Shown here: positions 22,345-33,372 of the stretch, one piece after another
How the letters are laid out: every line of letters starts with the position of its first letter
Numbering within the stretch: position 1 is the stretch's first letter
NCBI GenBank assembly: GCA_023653785.1
Contig: JAMKCH010007178.1
Location: forward strand, 1-64,000
DNA from: Ophioderma brevispina
Lineage: Eukaryota; Echinodermata; Ophiuroidea; Amphilepidida; Ophiodermatidae
Length of the DNA: 64,000 bases
Direction: 5' to 3'
The notes under the pieces: generated by a model
Databases searched by the model: none
The model's input: only the letters and a program-made list of their open reading frames with translations
Told to the model about the DNA's origin: nothing
Made by a program: the position numbers and the translations under genes

Positions 22345-23040
22345 ACTAGGCGTCCCCGGGTTTCCACGTCACCTGTTTTTTTGCGATCACCTGGCTTGAA
22401 TGACCCTTGGGTTTTGTGTTCTCTTGAACCTTTGAATGAACGCCGTGATGACCTTGTCGTGACCGTTAAAAAATTTTCGGCATCAACAGCGACCCCAACC
22501 AATCCTCCAAGTTTCATGTCCAGACACCAACATTTATTACCACCATACACCACCCCATTTGATGACCTCCTTTGAACTTGAATGACCCCCGATGACCTTG
22601 TCCCGTGACTTTGTAAGATTTTTTGTCATCACAACAATCAACCCCACCGTCCAAGTTTTCATGTCCATACACCAACGTTTACCACCTACCCCATTGACCT
22701 GTCCTGACCTCGAATGACCCCCTGTTTGACTCTTGAATATCCACTAACCAATACAAACTCGTTCTTTGGGGAAGGTCAAGGGGATCCACCCACCATTTCA
22801 GAAAACGTGCACCCCGGGGGCGGTCTTCCAGAAATTAGACGCTGCATCCATTTGACCTCTTTTGAACTTGAATGACCCCCGATGACCTTTGATTCACTAC
22901 CAATACAAACTCGGTCTTCGTTTTGGTCAAGGGTCCTCTCCCACCCAACAAGTTTCAAGACCCGTGCGAGACCCTCGGGATCCTCCGAGAAAATGACGCG
23001 TATTAATATAAGTTGATGGATGTCCTCGGTTCTGAATGGC
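22345..23040 (-). repeat. AGGTCA-rich repeat, duplicated indel-rich copy
   Basis: Counterpart of 16046-16640 with many indels. It contains several TTTGAACTTGAATGACCCC and CATGTCC units. Frames at 22257-23048 are chance. Confidence 0.65.
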
Positions 23041-24437
23041 CCATCCATGAAGAAATTTCTCTCTCACCTATTACATTGCCCTTCAGAGTGTGTTTGAAAG
23101 CAAAAAAATACATCATTCAGGACTATATCCTGGTTTAAAACCTGAGGCCTTGAGCATAAAGTTAGACTCCATTTTAGAATAGAAGAGCCTCTGGGACTAA
23201 ATCAAAATACACTTTTCCACACCTTGGCAAAGAGTGATTGGGTTATTTCAAAACTGGATTTTGGGGAAGATTAAGACCAGATCTCTTGCAATAAATAAAA
23301 GCCATATGATGAAGGCTGAAGCTCATTTTTTGATAGAGGATCGAAGATTTGCATGTTTTTCAACACACTCACCACGTCTTTGAATTTTACTAATAGTTGA
23401 AGTGCAGTTTCCCCAAAAGCCTCAACAAATATACAAAAATGCACAGACAAAATTTTTAAACCACTCAACGGTTTGTACTAGTTCAAGCATTATGATTAAT
23501 TTCATATTTCATTTAAAAAAAGACACAACTTTATCACATTGATGACTCCACCTTAGGGAAGTTCATATTTTCGAGGCCAACACTGTTTTTGGCTCACAAC
23601 ATCCTAACCCAACATATAGAGTGCAATATAACTGAATCTCCTGTATTTAACCTTTGGAAGTATATTGGAGGGCTTCACTAGTGCTGGGACATGTAAACGG
23701 TTTAACGTATACACGAACGGAAGGGGTCAACTACTACACGTTTTAAGAAAATTCACTAACACATAGCAACGTTTAACCACTTTCAGCAAACCCTACTTAA
23801 CTTTTTTTTCAGTATTATGTTAATTGCTGAGGGAGTCACATTTGTCACCAAAATTACCCGCCGTCAGTGACAGGTAAAGTACCAGTTCAATGCTTCTTCT
23901 AGAAATGTTTTCCGACTTTTACGAAACAGGGAAATCCCCCGTTTACCAAGACTTTCTTGTACGTGAGTGGAGCAAACTTTCAGCATATATACCGCATAAC
24001 ATGTCCCCAATTACGAGGTGCTATCAATTAAAGAGGGATGGGCGGGGGGGGGGTACAAAAAAAGTTAAAAACATGGCAAAGCTCCCACAGTGATTCGTAG
24101 TTTGGGATTTTGTGATATTCAACTGCTTTATTTTGGGATAAAACATAACATAGTCAGTACAACAAAATTTTATTGGTTCAAGATGATATTTATGATCGAA
24201 TTCAAGGAGCCGGGGTAACCCGATTACGAATGATCTATGGTGCAGAATTGCATTTGCTGTGAAGCGCCAAATTTGGCAGTCGTTTAACCCTCATTAATGA
24301 ACCCGTTTAAAAAAAAACGAACGAAATACAGACCGTGTAACCGGATAGGAAATTAAAACGGTAACTCCCACCTCTAGTCTCACACACTATGGTGACTGCA
24401 CAACAATATTAAATGAAAAAGAAAACGCAATATTTAC

Positions 24438-24794
24438 CTAAATTGATGTTCTTGCACATGCAACGGTATTAGGCCATTCACACATAGCAGTACTACTCGG
24501 CTGTCACTGGCCAATTGTTCTCACAACCAAATAATGACGCTTTCCCTGTGACGCAGAAATCATCTTGGTGCAATTGAGTGTTCCTTGAAGAAACCGGTAG
24601 TGGCCATGTGATATAGTTTCGGTATTATACCTCCCTGATAGAGCACCTCCGTATCCTGACTGGCCGGCATACACATTCTGCTTCAGTATGGGACCAAGGG
24701 GTTGAACACAAGCATGAAGCCAGTTGTCCACTAAGGAACAGCTCTAACTTGACCATTAGAGGGTGTGAACCACCGGATGGGCGAACATCGTAAT
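24438..24794 (-). CDS. SRCR-like exon, frameshifted
   Basis: Minus-strand segment between an acceptor (poly-T then TTACAG at about 24795-24800) and a donor-like TTTAG|GTAAAT (24432-24437), entering in phase 1. The first third reads YDVRPSGGSHP and KLELFLSGQLASC, the start of an SRCR domain. A shifted frame gives GQSGYGGALSGRY (counterpart of CRQLGYGGAL) and FLQGTLNCT, and a third gives FCVTGKASLFGCENNWPV (counterpart of the C-x-G-x-E-x-SLxxC-x-x-x-W block). At least two frameshifts are needed, as expected in this indel-rich stretch. It is distinct in sequence from the 15-kb exon, so it is a different domain of the array. Likely part of the same minus-strand receptor gene. Confidence 0.65.
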
Positions 24795-24911
24795 CTGTAA
24801 AAAAAAAATGTTCAAGAATAGGTTTGGTTCTAACAAATTCTGTAATTACAAATATGACACTGTGAATGGGTGAATTATTTTACATTTTTGCCTGTTCAGG
24901 GGCATTCGGGG

Positions 24912-25060
24912 GGGGGGTCAGTTGTATGGCATAGGTTGGATATGGTGGCGTGAACATGGGACCTTCCGAAATGCACCCCTAACCAAGTCTTTCCACCGAC
25001 TAAAAAAACATACCCTAAACAAGTTTTTGTTTTTTTGTCTGTTTATATAATATCGCTTCT
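24912..25060. repeat. Diverged partial copy of the 51.1-kb inverted-repeat element
   Basis: GGATATGGTGGCGTGAACAT, AAATGCACCCCTAACC and ACATACCCTAAACAAGT follow the same order as in 51125-51235. The right half and right inverted repeat were not found. Confidence 0.5.
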
Positions 25061-25889
25061 ACAAGATCGAGGATGGTCTTGAAAATTCACTGGTGGTACA
25101 GACAGCCAAGCCTCAGCAAGTACCAGTGAAATGCGCATGAAATCACCGTTATGTGTCGGGGCCTGCCAGGCTGGCCCGTACGGGCCCGCAAGGTATTATG
25201 GGGCCCGTAGAAAAGTCTTTATAAAGTTTTTCTTTGGGGTCTGTTGATGACCAATATAGGGAAATTTTGAGATTCACTCCTCACCCCCAAAATGGGGCAA
25301 AATTAGGCGCTTGGGCTCCCAGTTTTATAGCTCAGAGTGCATGTCAGAACTTCTTGAATAATGAATAAAACTTTGCACTTCAGAACTTACATTGGTTGAC
25401 TGGTCCCAAAATAAATTATAGTATTTGGATAGAGAGTTGCATCAGTATTATGTTCCAACTGTGCCTTCTCAGTCGTTTTTTTAACCTATTCTAATAACCT
25501 AATTTGGATTAGGAATAATTAAAATTCAAGAACAGATCAAGATTGAAGAAAAGTACCCAAATTTGTCCCGAATGCCCTTTAAAATTAATTGTCCCAAATT
25601 ACAACGTTATACACCAATCATTTTTAAATACAAGTTTTATGTAAGATAATGTTTGTCACATATGAATGATATGGTTTAAGGTTCGCAGCTTCAAAAACCC
25701 CTGGCATTCGGTGGACGAGGACTGGAAACAATGGGTCTTTTGGGTGAGATCCAGTCATTTGCCACAAAAAGGAAAGTTTTTCGAGTGCACAAATTTTTTA
25801 AAAAAATGGGATCTTTTCGTGCTGCAGATTTTTGCAACATTTTTCTAAACGAGTGCCATCCATGATGCAGTAATCCATCAATTGGGATG

Positions 25890-26560
25890 GTTAGGAAATG
25901 TGAAGTTGTGGGGTCATAGGTCATGTAGGGTCATTACAGGTCATGACATATAGCCCAAGGGTCTTGGCCAGTGGTTATCTTGAGTGAGTTTGGTGGCTAT
26001 ACAACTTAACTTTAAGAATGTTGGGGATATGTTTGGGGTCAAACGGTCAAGTAGTCCTTGGAGGTCAAACGGGCTATGTGGGCGATAAGAGGTCATTCTG
26101 TACAACCACAATATTTCTGGACGGTGGTTTTCTTCTTTAATAGTATTTTTACTAGGCGATCCTCGGATTGGCTATCAGTGTCTTGCGATCACCGGCTTGA
26201 AAGACCTCGGGTTTTTGCGGTTCCGTTTGACCTTGAAATGCCCCTTATGACCTTGCCATGACCTTTAAATTTTCATCAACATCGACCCCGCCCACCAAGT
26301 TTCGCCTGAATCACCAAAGTTTTTACCCGCATTTTGGAGCTCCTTTTGACATTGAAATGACCCCTGATGACCTTTGATCCACTAAAACCAAACAGACTCA
26401 GTCTTCGTAAGGTCAAGGGTCACCCCCCACCAAGAAAGGGTGCATCCTTGGGTCCGCAAGATACATACATTCAGACAGACAGACACATTGTACAGACAGA
26501 CCACCGGTATAAAAAATATATAGATGTGGCAAAGGGTTGGGAACGTTGGGGCAAGGTCTT
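25890..26560 (-). repeat. GGTCA-rich repeats including a partial inverted AGGTCA family copy
   Basis: 25890-26090 carries scattered GGGGTCATAGGTCATG and GGTCAAACGG phrases. 26148-26480 matches the start of the 16046 copy (CTAGGCGATCCTCGG, GGTTCCGTTTGACCTTGAAA) with indels and ends in a GACA microsatellite near 26470-26500. Non-coding. Confidence 0.5.
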
Positions 26561-26869
26561 TGAGAGGTCAAAACCTGTACTACCTATGAGTCCTACAAAG
26601 TTCCTTTGAGCATGTTTTGGTGGTCACTGAACTTATTTGCAGAAATTGTATACTAGTGTGGAGCCCGCGCTGCGCGTGGGTCTTCGCTATCTAAGTAATA
26701 CCTGGTTAGATGATATACAATGTTACTGGCATGTTTTTTTCAGAACACAGAAACCACTGATACTGTATTCGACCTAATAGCACCCTGGGTGCTTCATAGC
26801 CATATCAAAGCATGGGTAGAAAACAAGTTACCAATAAATTACCCCTACAAATGACGTCTGACCCCAAAT

Positions 26870-27395
26870 TACAACTCGAGAAATGTGACCAACAAAGTGG
26901 TATCGGCAAAAACTCTAACCCACACCATATCAAATCTCATATCCATACATCAAAGCACGGCCAAGTTAACCGATAACGACCCCTGGATTGACCTTTTGCC
27001 CCAAAAATTGACCCCTCGTAAAACATGACAAAACAAAACTCGTACGGCGAAATTTTCTAACCACCATACCAAACTCATATCCATACGTCAAGCACAGCCA
27101 CGTTGCGCCCGATACGACCCCTGGATACCTTTGACCCCCGAAAATTGACCCCTCGAAAACAATACCCACAAAACTCTTATGGGCTAAACTCGTCACATAC
27201 CAAACTCATATCATACGTCAAAAGCACAGCCACGTAACCCGAAACGCCCCTGGATGACCTTTGACCCAATTCACCCCTCGAAAACATGACCACAAAACTT
27301 GTACAAACGAAACTCTACCCACATAACCAAATTCATATCCATAATTCAAAGCACGTTAGTTACCGAAAACGACCCCTCTGGATGACCTTTGCAAT
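26870..27395. repeat. About 120-125-bp tandem repeat, 4-5 indel-rich units
   Basis: Each unit contains CCAAACTCATATCCATACGTC, AGCACAGCCACGT, CGACCCCTGGATGACCTTTG and ATTGACCCCTCGAAAAC. Units recur at about 26935, 27060, 27190 and 27310, with two more at 28440-28640. Each carries a TGACCTTTGACCCC motif (half-sites in direct repeat with 1-base spacing). Confidence 0.75.
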
Positions 27396-27539
27396 CTGCC
27401 AACATTGAGATTTTTGGAATCAGGGAATTTTGATCGAATCCTGGAATTTTAAAAAATATAGCGATCATTTCAGTGTATATAACCCTCCTCAAGAGGGATG
27501 CAGCCAATGGCATTGTCTTAAAGATCAATTGAAAGCTTC

Positions 27540-27990
27540 CACATTAAGGAACTGTCAGAGGAACTAGTCCATTTGAATTTTTTTATAAGAATGTGACCAT
27601 GAAAAATGTGAAGTAAAGTCAACTTTAAAGGTTAGTAACTTGAACGAGCCACCTACATGTTATGAACTGCATCATGAATAGAGCTCTTTACAATAAAGCT
27701 GTCCCCAACAAAAATTGACAGGGCTCCGGCGTACTGACAGCTCCCATTTAAGGAAAACTGTCAGTAGGAACAAAGTACATATGGATTATAAAAAAAAAAA
27801 TTTTGAAGATGAAAAGTCGAAGTAAAAGTCACTTTAAGGCTCCTAACTTGAAAACCGAGCCATCTACAAACATTTGAACTGCACCATGAGATGAGCTCTT
27901 AAAATAAAGCTTTCTCCTGTTCCCCTGAAAAATTGACAGGGCTTCCGCCGTCCCTGACAGACCCCGTTTAAGGACTGTCAGTGGGAACAA
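27540..27990. repeat. Two tandem units of about 210 bp
   Basis: GTCAGAGGAACTAGTCC...GACAGGGCTCCGGCGT is followed by GTCAGTAGGAACAAAGTAC...GACAGGGCTTCCGCCGT, with shared AACTTGAA..GAGCCA and TGAACTGCA..ATGA. A third unit starts at 27975 but is lost. Confidence 0.65.
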
Positions 27991-28374
27991 GTCCACACAA
28001 CCAGGCACTAAAAATAATTATAACCTAACACTTTGCACTATAAGCAAATGATGGAGCGATCTTTTCAAAGGCAAACAGTCAAATCACAAAAGACATTCCT
28101 ATACTTGATGCCCTATCTTTGGCACCACTGATTTAATATTAATTGTGTTAAGCACACGACACAGCAACAGCCTAGCCTATAGCAGTTTTTAAATGGTGTA
28201 AGTGCTATAAATATTTTCTGTTGCGTGGTCCTTCTGAAAGTCGGGAGAAAAACTATGGCAGAACGCAACGACACTAATATTATATTAATATGATCTTTGC
28301 CTATGAATGGTGTTACTTATTTTTACTTGTTATCACGTTTATTTTTAATCTCACACCACCATCATTTTCCCAAT

Positions 28375-28900
28375 GACCCCTGAATGACCTTTGACCCCAA
28401 ATGACCCCTCGAAAATGACCATAAACTCGTACGCCGCAACTCTACCACCATAACCAAACTCATATCCATACGTCAAAAAGCAAACGGCCAAGTTACCCTA
28501 CAACGACCCCTGGATGACCTTTGACCCCAAAAATTACCCCTCCAAATCTGCCCACAACCTCGTAACTCGGAGATCTCCTACCACCACACCAGAAACCAAA
28601 ATTTCATATCCGTATGTAAAAGGACGGTGAAACACATAGCGGGACAAACCCACAAAGCCCATCCAAATTTTGATTTTTTTTAGTAAGATATATAGATTTT
28701 GACCAAAAATGGGGTCAAAGGTCACCATAGGTCCCATAGAGGTCAAAAGGCACATTGGGTCTCATAGGTCTTCTGGCGCATACCAGTAAGAGTTCCTGGA
28801 CCAGTGGTTCCTTTAGTTTGGTTCATAAGCATTTTAGTTTTCCAGAAGTGTTTTATTATGTAGATTTGACAAAATGGGGTCAAAGCCATATCGGGTCATT
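28375..28900. repeat. More units of the 120-bp repeat and a GGTCA-rich tail
   Basis: Two diverged units (28375-28640) of the 26.9-kb array, then 28690-28900 with AGGTCACCATAGGTCCCATA and GGGGTCAAAG phrases. Confidence 0.55.
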
Positions 28901-29296
28901 AGAGGCCACTCTATATATCCTCAATATGAGACTTGGGCATGGTTCTTTTGACTACATGTGAAGGTACTCGGCAAAATGTACACGAAACAGTTTACATTCA
29001 CACTGCCAGTTTCCACGGCATGCCTTACAATGATCTGTATGCAGCAAGCTTGATAAACAATCGTATATTCATCTCTTTTATAAGCAATACATTTACGCTT
29101 GTTTGCACCACGTACTAAGGATATCAGAGGAGTCATGACATACTGGTAGCAGAGCAAATTGGTCGGTTTTTAACGGGTTTTTTAAAAAAAATCACTATTA
29201 TTGTTCGGTATGTTTCAGAGGCAGGCCACTTTGAAGGGAATATCCATCCGCTATCAAAAATATAGGATTATTATTGGGACAAATTTCGACAATGAC

Positions 29297-29328
<32 letters not shown>

Positions 29329-30859
29329 ATATATTTGAACAATTTCCTAAGATTCCTAGTCAAAATGTAATTAAATGTCTGGCAGATGTGTTCTCAAGAT
29401 TTCCACTTAATATTGATATGGCTTACCGCCACTTATTTTCAACTTTTTCCGCTTTTCAACGAGCGGGATATTAAAAGGTAAAAGTCAAATGTTAGGCCCA
29501 ATCATGTAGTGGAGCTGCACCGTCGACACAAATATCTACAACCCGTCAAAGTAAGGCAAGCGTGTGTTTGTCGTCCCAACTCGTAATAAAATAGTAATCC
29601 GCATGTAAAGGTTTATTAAAAATATTTCCGAAGTATGCCCACCGCTGTCGCAAGGGAAACCCTCTTTTGTTTATCATATTTATCAATATAGTAAAGAAGT
29701 GCCTTCAACTTTCAAAGGACCACTTATAAATTCCAGAACTTGCTTTCAACAGTTCCAAGCTGCCTTAAAACGGTCAACATAGTGGTATACAAAGATCGTT
29801 TAGAGGAACAGCCACAGCAACGCTGGCATGGGTAATACATTTTCCGCAGCAATGTCCATTGTCTCGAAAAATAGCCAACAAGAACTTAATAATGACAACC
29901 AGATAAGGTTTCCAGTGTACAACCAAAATGTTTCTAAAGACCTCCAAAAATATAACCAATATACTAACTAAAAATTCTAAAAAACGTTGGGCCGTCGAAC
30001 CAACCAACCAACAACCCACTTTTCACCCATCCTATACCATAAACACTATGATAGTCATTATAAATGCCATAATGGGAAAAAAGGCTTGGCTTCTGCAAAG
30101 GACGATACCACGATACCAAAGTTTTGCTAAGTCCGGACTTAATATTTTTTGAAGTTTTGCCTTCACTACAGTAGGCAAATTGGTACTTTTGCCTGAAAAT
30201 TCTTTGAAAAAGACTTGTTGCAAATACTGGTACCTCGGGCCCGCCCACCAACTCGCGACAGGGCGGCGGAGGGGGGGGGACGGTAAGCCCGAGGGTTGAC
30301 GAGTGCCGCATGGAGGAATACCGAGAAAACAATGGGTCGGGGGCCCAAGCATCCCCGCCGGGTTATTAACATAACTCAAGACTGATATCAAGTAAAACAA
30401 CTCCTTTGTGTCATCTCTACTATATCTGGTCTACCTTCATCCAGGGAAATTTGTTTACACTAAATCTACTCAACTCAAGTCAAATGAACTCGCACTTGTG
30501 TTTTGACCTCATTCCCTGGTAACCCTTGGTAGATTTGTAACATGTCACCATTTTTATTTTTGCGCCCGAAGAACCCAACCGGTTAATAGGTGCAAACACA
30601 TAAACCAATAGCATTCAGTTAGAAAAGACGACAAGCACGCAATCAAATGAATGTGCAAAACTTGAAACAAAAAGATACAAAAGTTACCCACTGATCCCGT
30701 CACTAAAATTCCAAAAAATAAAACCTACGCGAAAGGCCCATTCGCTCCCAGAACACTTTGCGAAAACGACAATAAAAACTGCCGACTTGTTTTCGCAAAT
30801 AAAGAGCCGACATAATTAAAACACGCCGCTCTCGCCTGGCAATAATTCCTCATTCAATG
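28901..30859. other. No gene recognised; A-run and GC-rich patch
   Basis: AT-rich sequence with a 29-A run at 29297-29325. A short GC-rich patch (about 30225-30365, with GGGCCCGCCCACC and GGGGGCCCAAGC) stands out from its surroundings. Minus-strand frames across that patch (29964-30400) show no domain. Confidence 0.35.
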
Positions 30860-31080
30860 AATTGATGGATTAAATAAGGTCTTTGGGTGAAAGTTTCAAA
30901 AAATATTCTCCCAAAAATAGGGGTCTTTGGGTGACAGGGTAAAGTGTTCACAAAATCTGGGGTCTTTGTGACCGTGATGCTGAAAAAGGTTTTAACAGCC
31001 TTACATATGGGTCACTTTGTCCCAAGATGGGAGTGCCTCCCCCCCCCCAGGAGGTGCCATTACACAAACTTTAATTACAA
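30860..31080 (-). repeat. AAAGACCCC repeat, inverted indel-rich copy
   Basis: Reverse complement of the 12300-12640 text: GGGGTCTTTGGGTGACA, GTGATGCTGAAAAAGG, AACAGCCTTACATATG and AAGATGGGAGTGCC occur in the expected order with indels. Confidence 0.7.
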
Positions 31081-31289
31081 CTACACACCGCTTTAAGTAC
31101 ACATCACAATACATACAAACTTTAAAACACACATACAGATGGCCATTCACACCTGTTGAGGAGTGACAAGCCACAATGGATGAACAGACTGATAATATGG
31201 GCGAGCCAGGGGAGTGCCCGAGGGAAAGCGTGTACAAAACCCCGGGATCTAAAAAATTTACAAATGAACACAGTTCGCGGTTTTCCCGA

Positions 31290-31935
31290 ACCGCTAAATC
31301 CCCCCCCTGGCGGGAGCGGTTTACAATTTTTAATAAACCAGCTGCAAATATACCCCCTTAATTAAACCCAAATCATCCCCTTAAAAAACCCCAACAACCA
31401 CCTAAAACCTGGGCAACCCAACCCCCCTAAACAAATCGTGCAGCCCCCCTTAACCACAAACAAGAGGCCCCCTTAACCCAAAACCCCCCCCTGTAAACCC
31501 GGAAACAACCCTTTTAAAAAAAAACCGCATTACGACCCCCTTAAACCCCAACAATACCCCCTTAAGTCCAGACAAACCCACCCCCTTAACCCGGACAACG
31601 CATGTGCAACGTCCGCAATGCAACGCACTGCGCTACATTTTGCACTCTGCACTGCATGCTATAACGCTATCAGTGCCACAAAACCCTTAAAAAACTCAAA
31701 ACCCACCCCCCCTTAAAACCCAAAAATCCCCTAAACCCCAACACCCCCTTAAACAAACCTGGACAACATAACCCCCCTTAAACTCGTGCACCCACCTTAA
31801 CCAAACAAGCCCCCTTAAGCCCAGACAAAACCCCCCCTTAAAAATGAAACCCGGACAAACCCCTTTAAACCCGGACAACGCCACCTTAAACCCCAACAAT
31901 CCCCTAAGTCCAGACCACCCCCCCCTTAAATAACC
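31290..31935. repeat. Degenerate C-rich tandem array (CCCCCTTAAACCCGGACAA)
   Basis: About 25 loosely spaced units of roughly 18-24 bp built on CCCCCTTAAACCCGGACAAC, interrupted near 31600-31690. CCCTTAA is telomere-like in base content but the unit is not a telomere repeat. The frame at 31696-31941 (minus, Gly-rich) is a by-product. Confidence 0.75.
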
Positions 31936-31939
31936 GGAC

Positions 31940-32535
31940 AATGGGACTTATGGATCTTCAGATAGTTTGTTTCACCAAGTTTTTTTGGGTGAAAATACCC
32001 CAAATTTAGCCCTAAATTGCAAATTACTATTTAATTAGCATATCATGCGCCACAAACCTAATCAGCCCGAGAGTAGAATAGTCCTTCCTTCCCACCCCTC
32101 CACCAAGTTTTCACCACATCAAATCGGACTTAATGGGATTTCAAGAGAGGTTTGTTTCACAAAGCTTTTTGGGTAACAATACCCCAAATTAACTTCATTA
32201 ATTATGCCAATTAGGTACCTACTTAGCATTGCCCACGCCCCATAATCTAATCAGATGAAGGGATGTCAGTCCGATCCCACCCCACCAAGTTACATACATT
32301 AAAAAAATCACATCAACCCTTATGGGTCTCATGTTTTTCGCGTTCACAAGATTGTGTGGAAAATACCCTCCCCAAATTAACAATTATTTGCAAATTGAGG
32401 TACCTATTTAGCATATGCCACTCCCATATTCTAATCAGATGAAGAGCATGGCAGACCGATCCCACCCCGCAACCAAGTTTTACAATTCACATAACCCTTA
32501 TGGGTCTCATTTTTATCACGTTCACAAAGATTGTG
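31940..32535. repeat. About 195-bp tandem repeat, three units
   Basis: Units starting near 31945, 32135 and 32325 each contain TATGGGTCTCA/TAATGGGATTTCA, TTCACAAAG, AATACCCCAAATTA, TTAATTAGCATA-type text and ATCTAATCAGATGAAG. The array ends in the same CCCCCTTCTGC..CAAGCCAGGGG tail seen at 6255-6290. Confidence 0.7.
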
Positions 32536-32539
32536 TTTG

Positions 32540-33043
32540 ACGGCCGCTACTGATAGCATAATCCCCCTTCTGCTTTCCTTTCAAGCCAGGGGATAAAAAG
32601 GAAAAGGAGGAGGGCAATTGAAATAAAGGCTCAAATTTTGCAAAAAAACGGCTGATTTTGCCCCAGGGCTTTGGGGCCTTTAGGCGGTCTTGCACCCCGT
32701 GCTGTACTGGTTTTGATCGTCCCCAGGATCCGCTCCCTGGGGGGGGGGGGATCCTGGCTAAACGCACATGGATAATTGGCAATGCTCAAACTAGATTTTT
32801 TCCTTTTCAAAATCTGGCCAGTTTTAAGTGTTTCATAGCCATATACAGATCAGCATATCAGTGTGGCTTTAATAATTATGGAAACTTTATTCCGGTTTAT
32901 GTCAACATTCATTCTAATGGGTTATGTTCATAAATCAAAACTCACTTTTCTTTTCTGCTCCTAAGGAAGATCAGACCCTCTTTTCAACCACAACCATGCT
33001 GATCTCACATCTCTTCCACACTCCCAACTTGACCTTGACTTAC
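32540..33043. other. No gene recognised
   Basis: Includes a CCCCAGGATCCGC..GGATCCTGG palindromic segment at about 32715-32760, similar in style to the small MITE at 52757-52915. Nothing coding seen before the SRCR exon. Confidence 0.35.
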
Positions 33044-33372
33044 TTCGTGGTATTCCTCTGTCGCTGCAGATGACACTTGCATCTTAGACTATGAGGACTG
33101 CAGTATCATTAAGCGCCTCTTCACACAGGCCCTGATGTTGTCTTCGTTCCTTTTGCAATCCAATGACCAAATGTGCATATGTCCCTGGCCCTGGCCAAAG
33201 GCAGCATTTTTTGGTGCAGAGATGGCATAAGACAAATCCAGCTGCTTGCAGACGACATCGGCATCGGCCACATCCCATTGGTTGTCACATATGGTGCCCC
33301 ATTGGTCATCACTGAATACCTCCACCCTGCCCTCTCTAGGAGTGTCACCCCCAACTAAGCGAATATCAAATT
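33044..33372 (-). CDS. SRCR domain exon (frameshift and stop near its end)
   Basis: Scavenger receptor cysteine-rich module. The acceptor is TTTGTTTTTGTTTTACAG at about 33373-33390 and the donor CGAA|GTAAGT at 33038-33043, entering in phase 1. Minus-strand residues in order: FDIRLVGGDTP, GRVEVFSDDQWGTICDNQWD, ADADVVCKQLDLSYAISAP, AAFGQGQGHMHIWSLDC and NEDNIRAC, an excellent match to the family. The end of the domain, DASVICSDRG, is in another frame and is preceded by an in-frame TAA (about 33084-33086), so one frameshift plus one stop separate it. These could be sequence errors or true decay. It is the most upstream SRCR exon seen. No signal peptide exon was found in the remaining window. Confidence 0.85.

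Larger units (their letters stand above)
18414..24326. repeat. 6.2-kb tandem duplication, copy 2 (error-like second half)
   Basis: 18414-21385 matches 12197-15168 almost base for base. From about 21385, in the middle of the SRCR exon, the match to 15169-18413 drops to alignable but indel-ridden: single-base insertions and deletions every few to twenty bases, many in homopolymers. It lacks the 17023-17280 insertion. The homology ends near 24326 (ACGAACGAAATACAG). Confidence 0.85.

Noticed and set aside
29297..29325. 29-A run as another fixed-length linker
   Set aside because: Length is not 20 and no duplicated flank was found; probably an ordinary or error-inflated homopolymer.
31290..31935. 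Interstitial telomere
   Set aside because: Contains CCCTTAA words, but the unit is about 20 bp and irregular, not the 6-bp animal telomere repeat.
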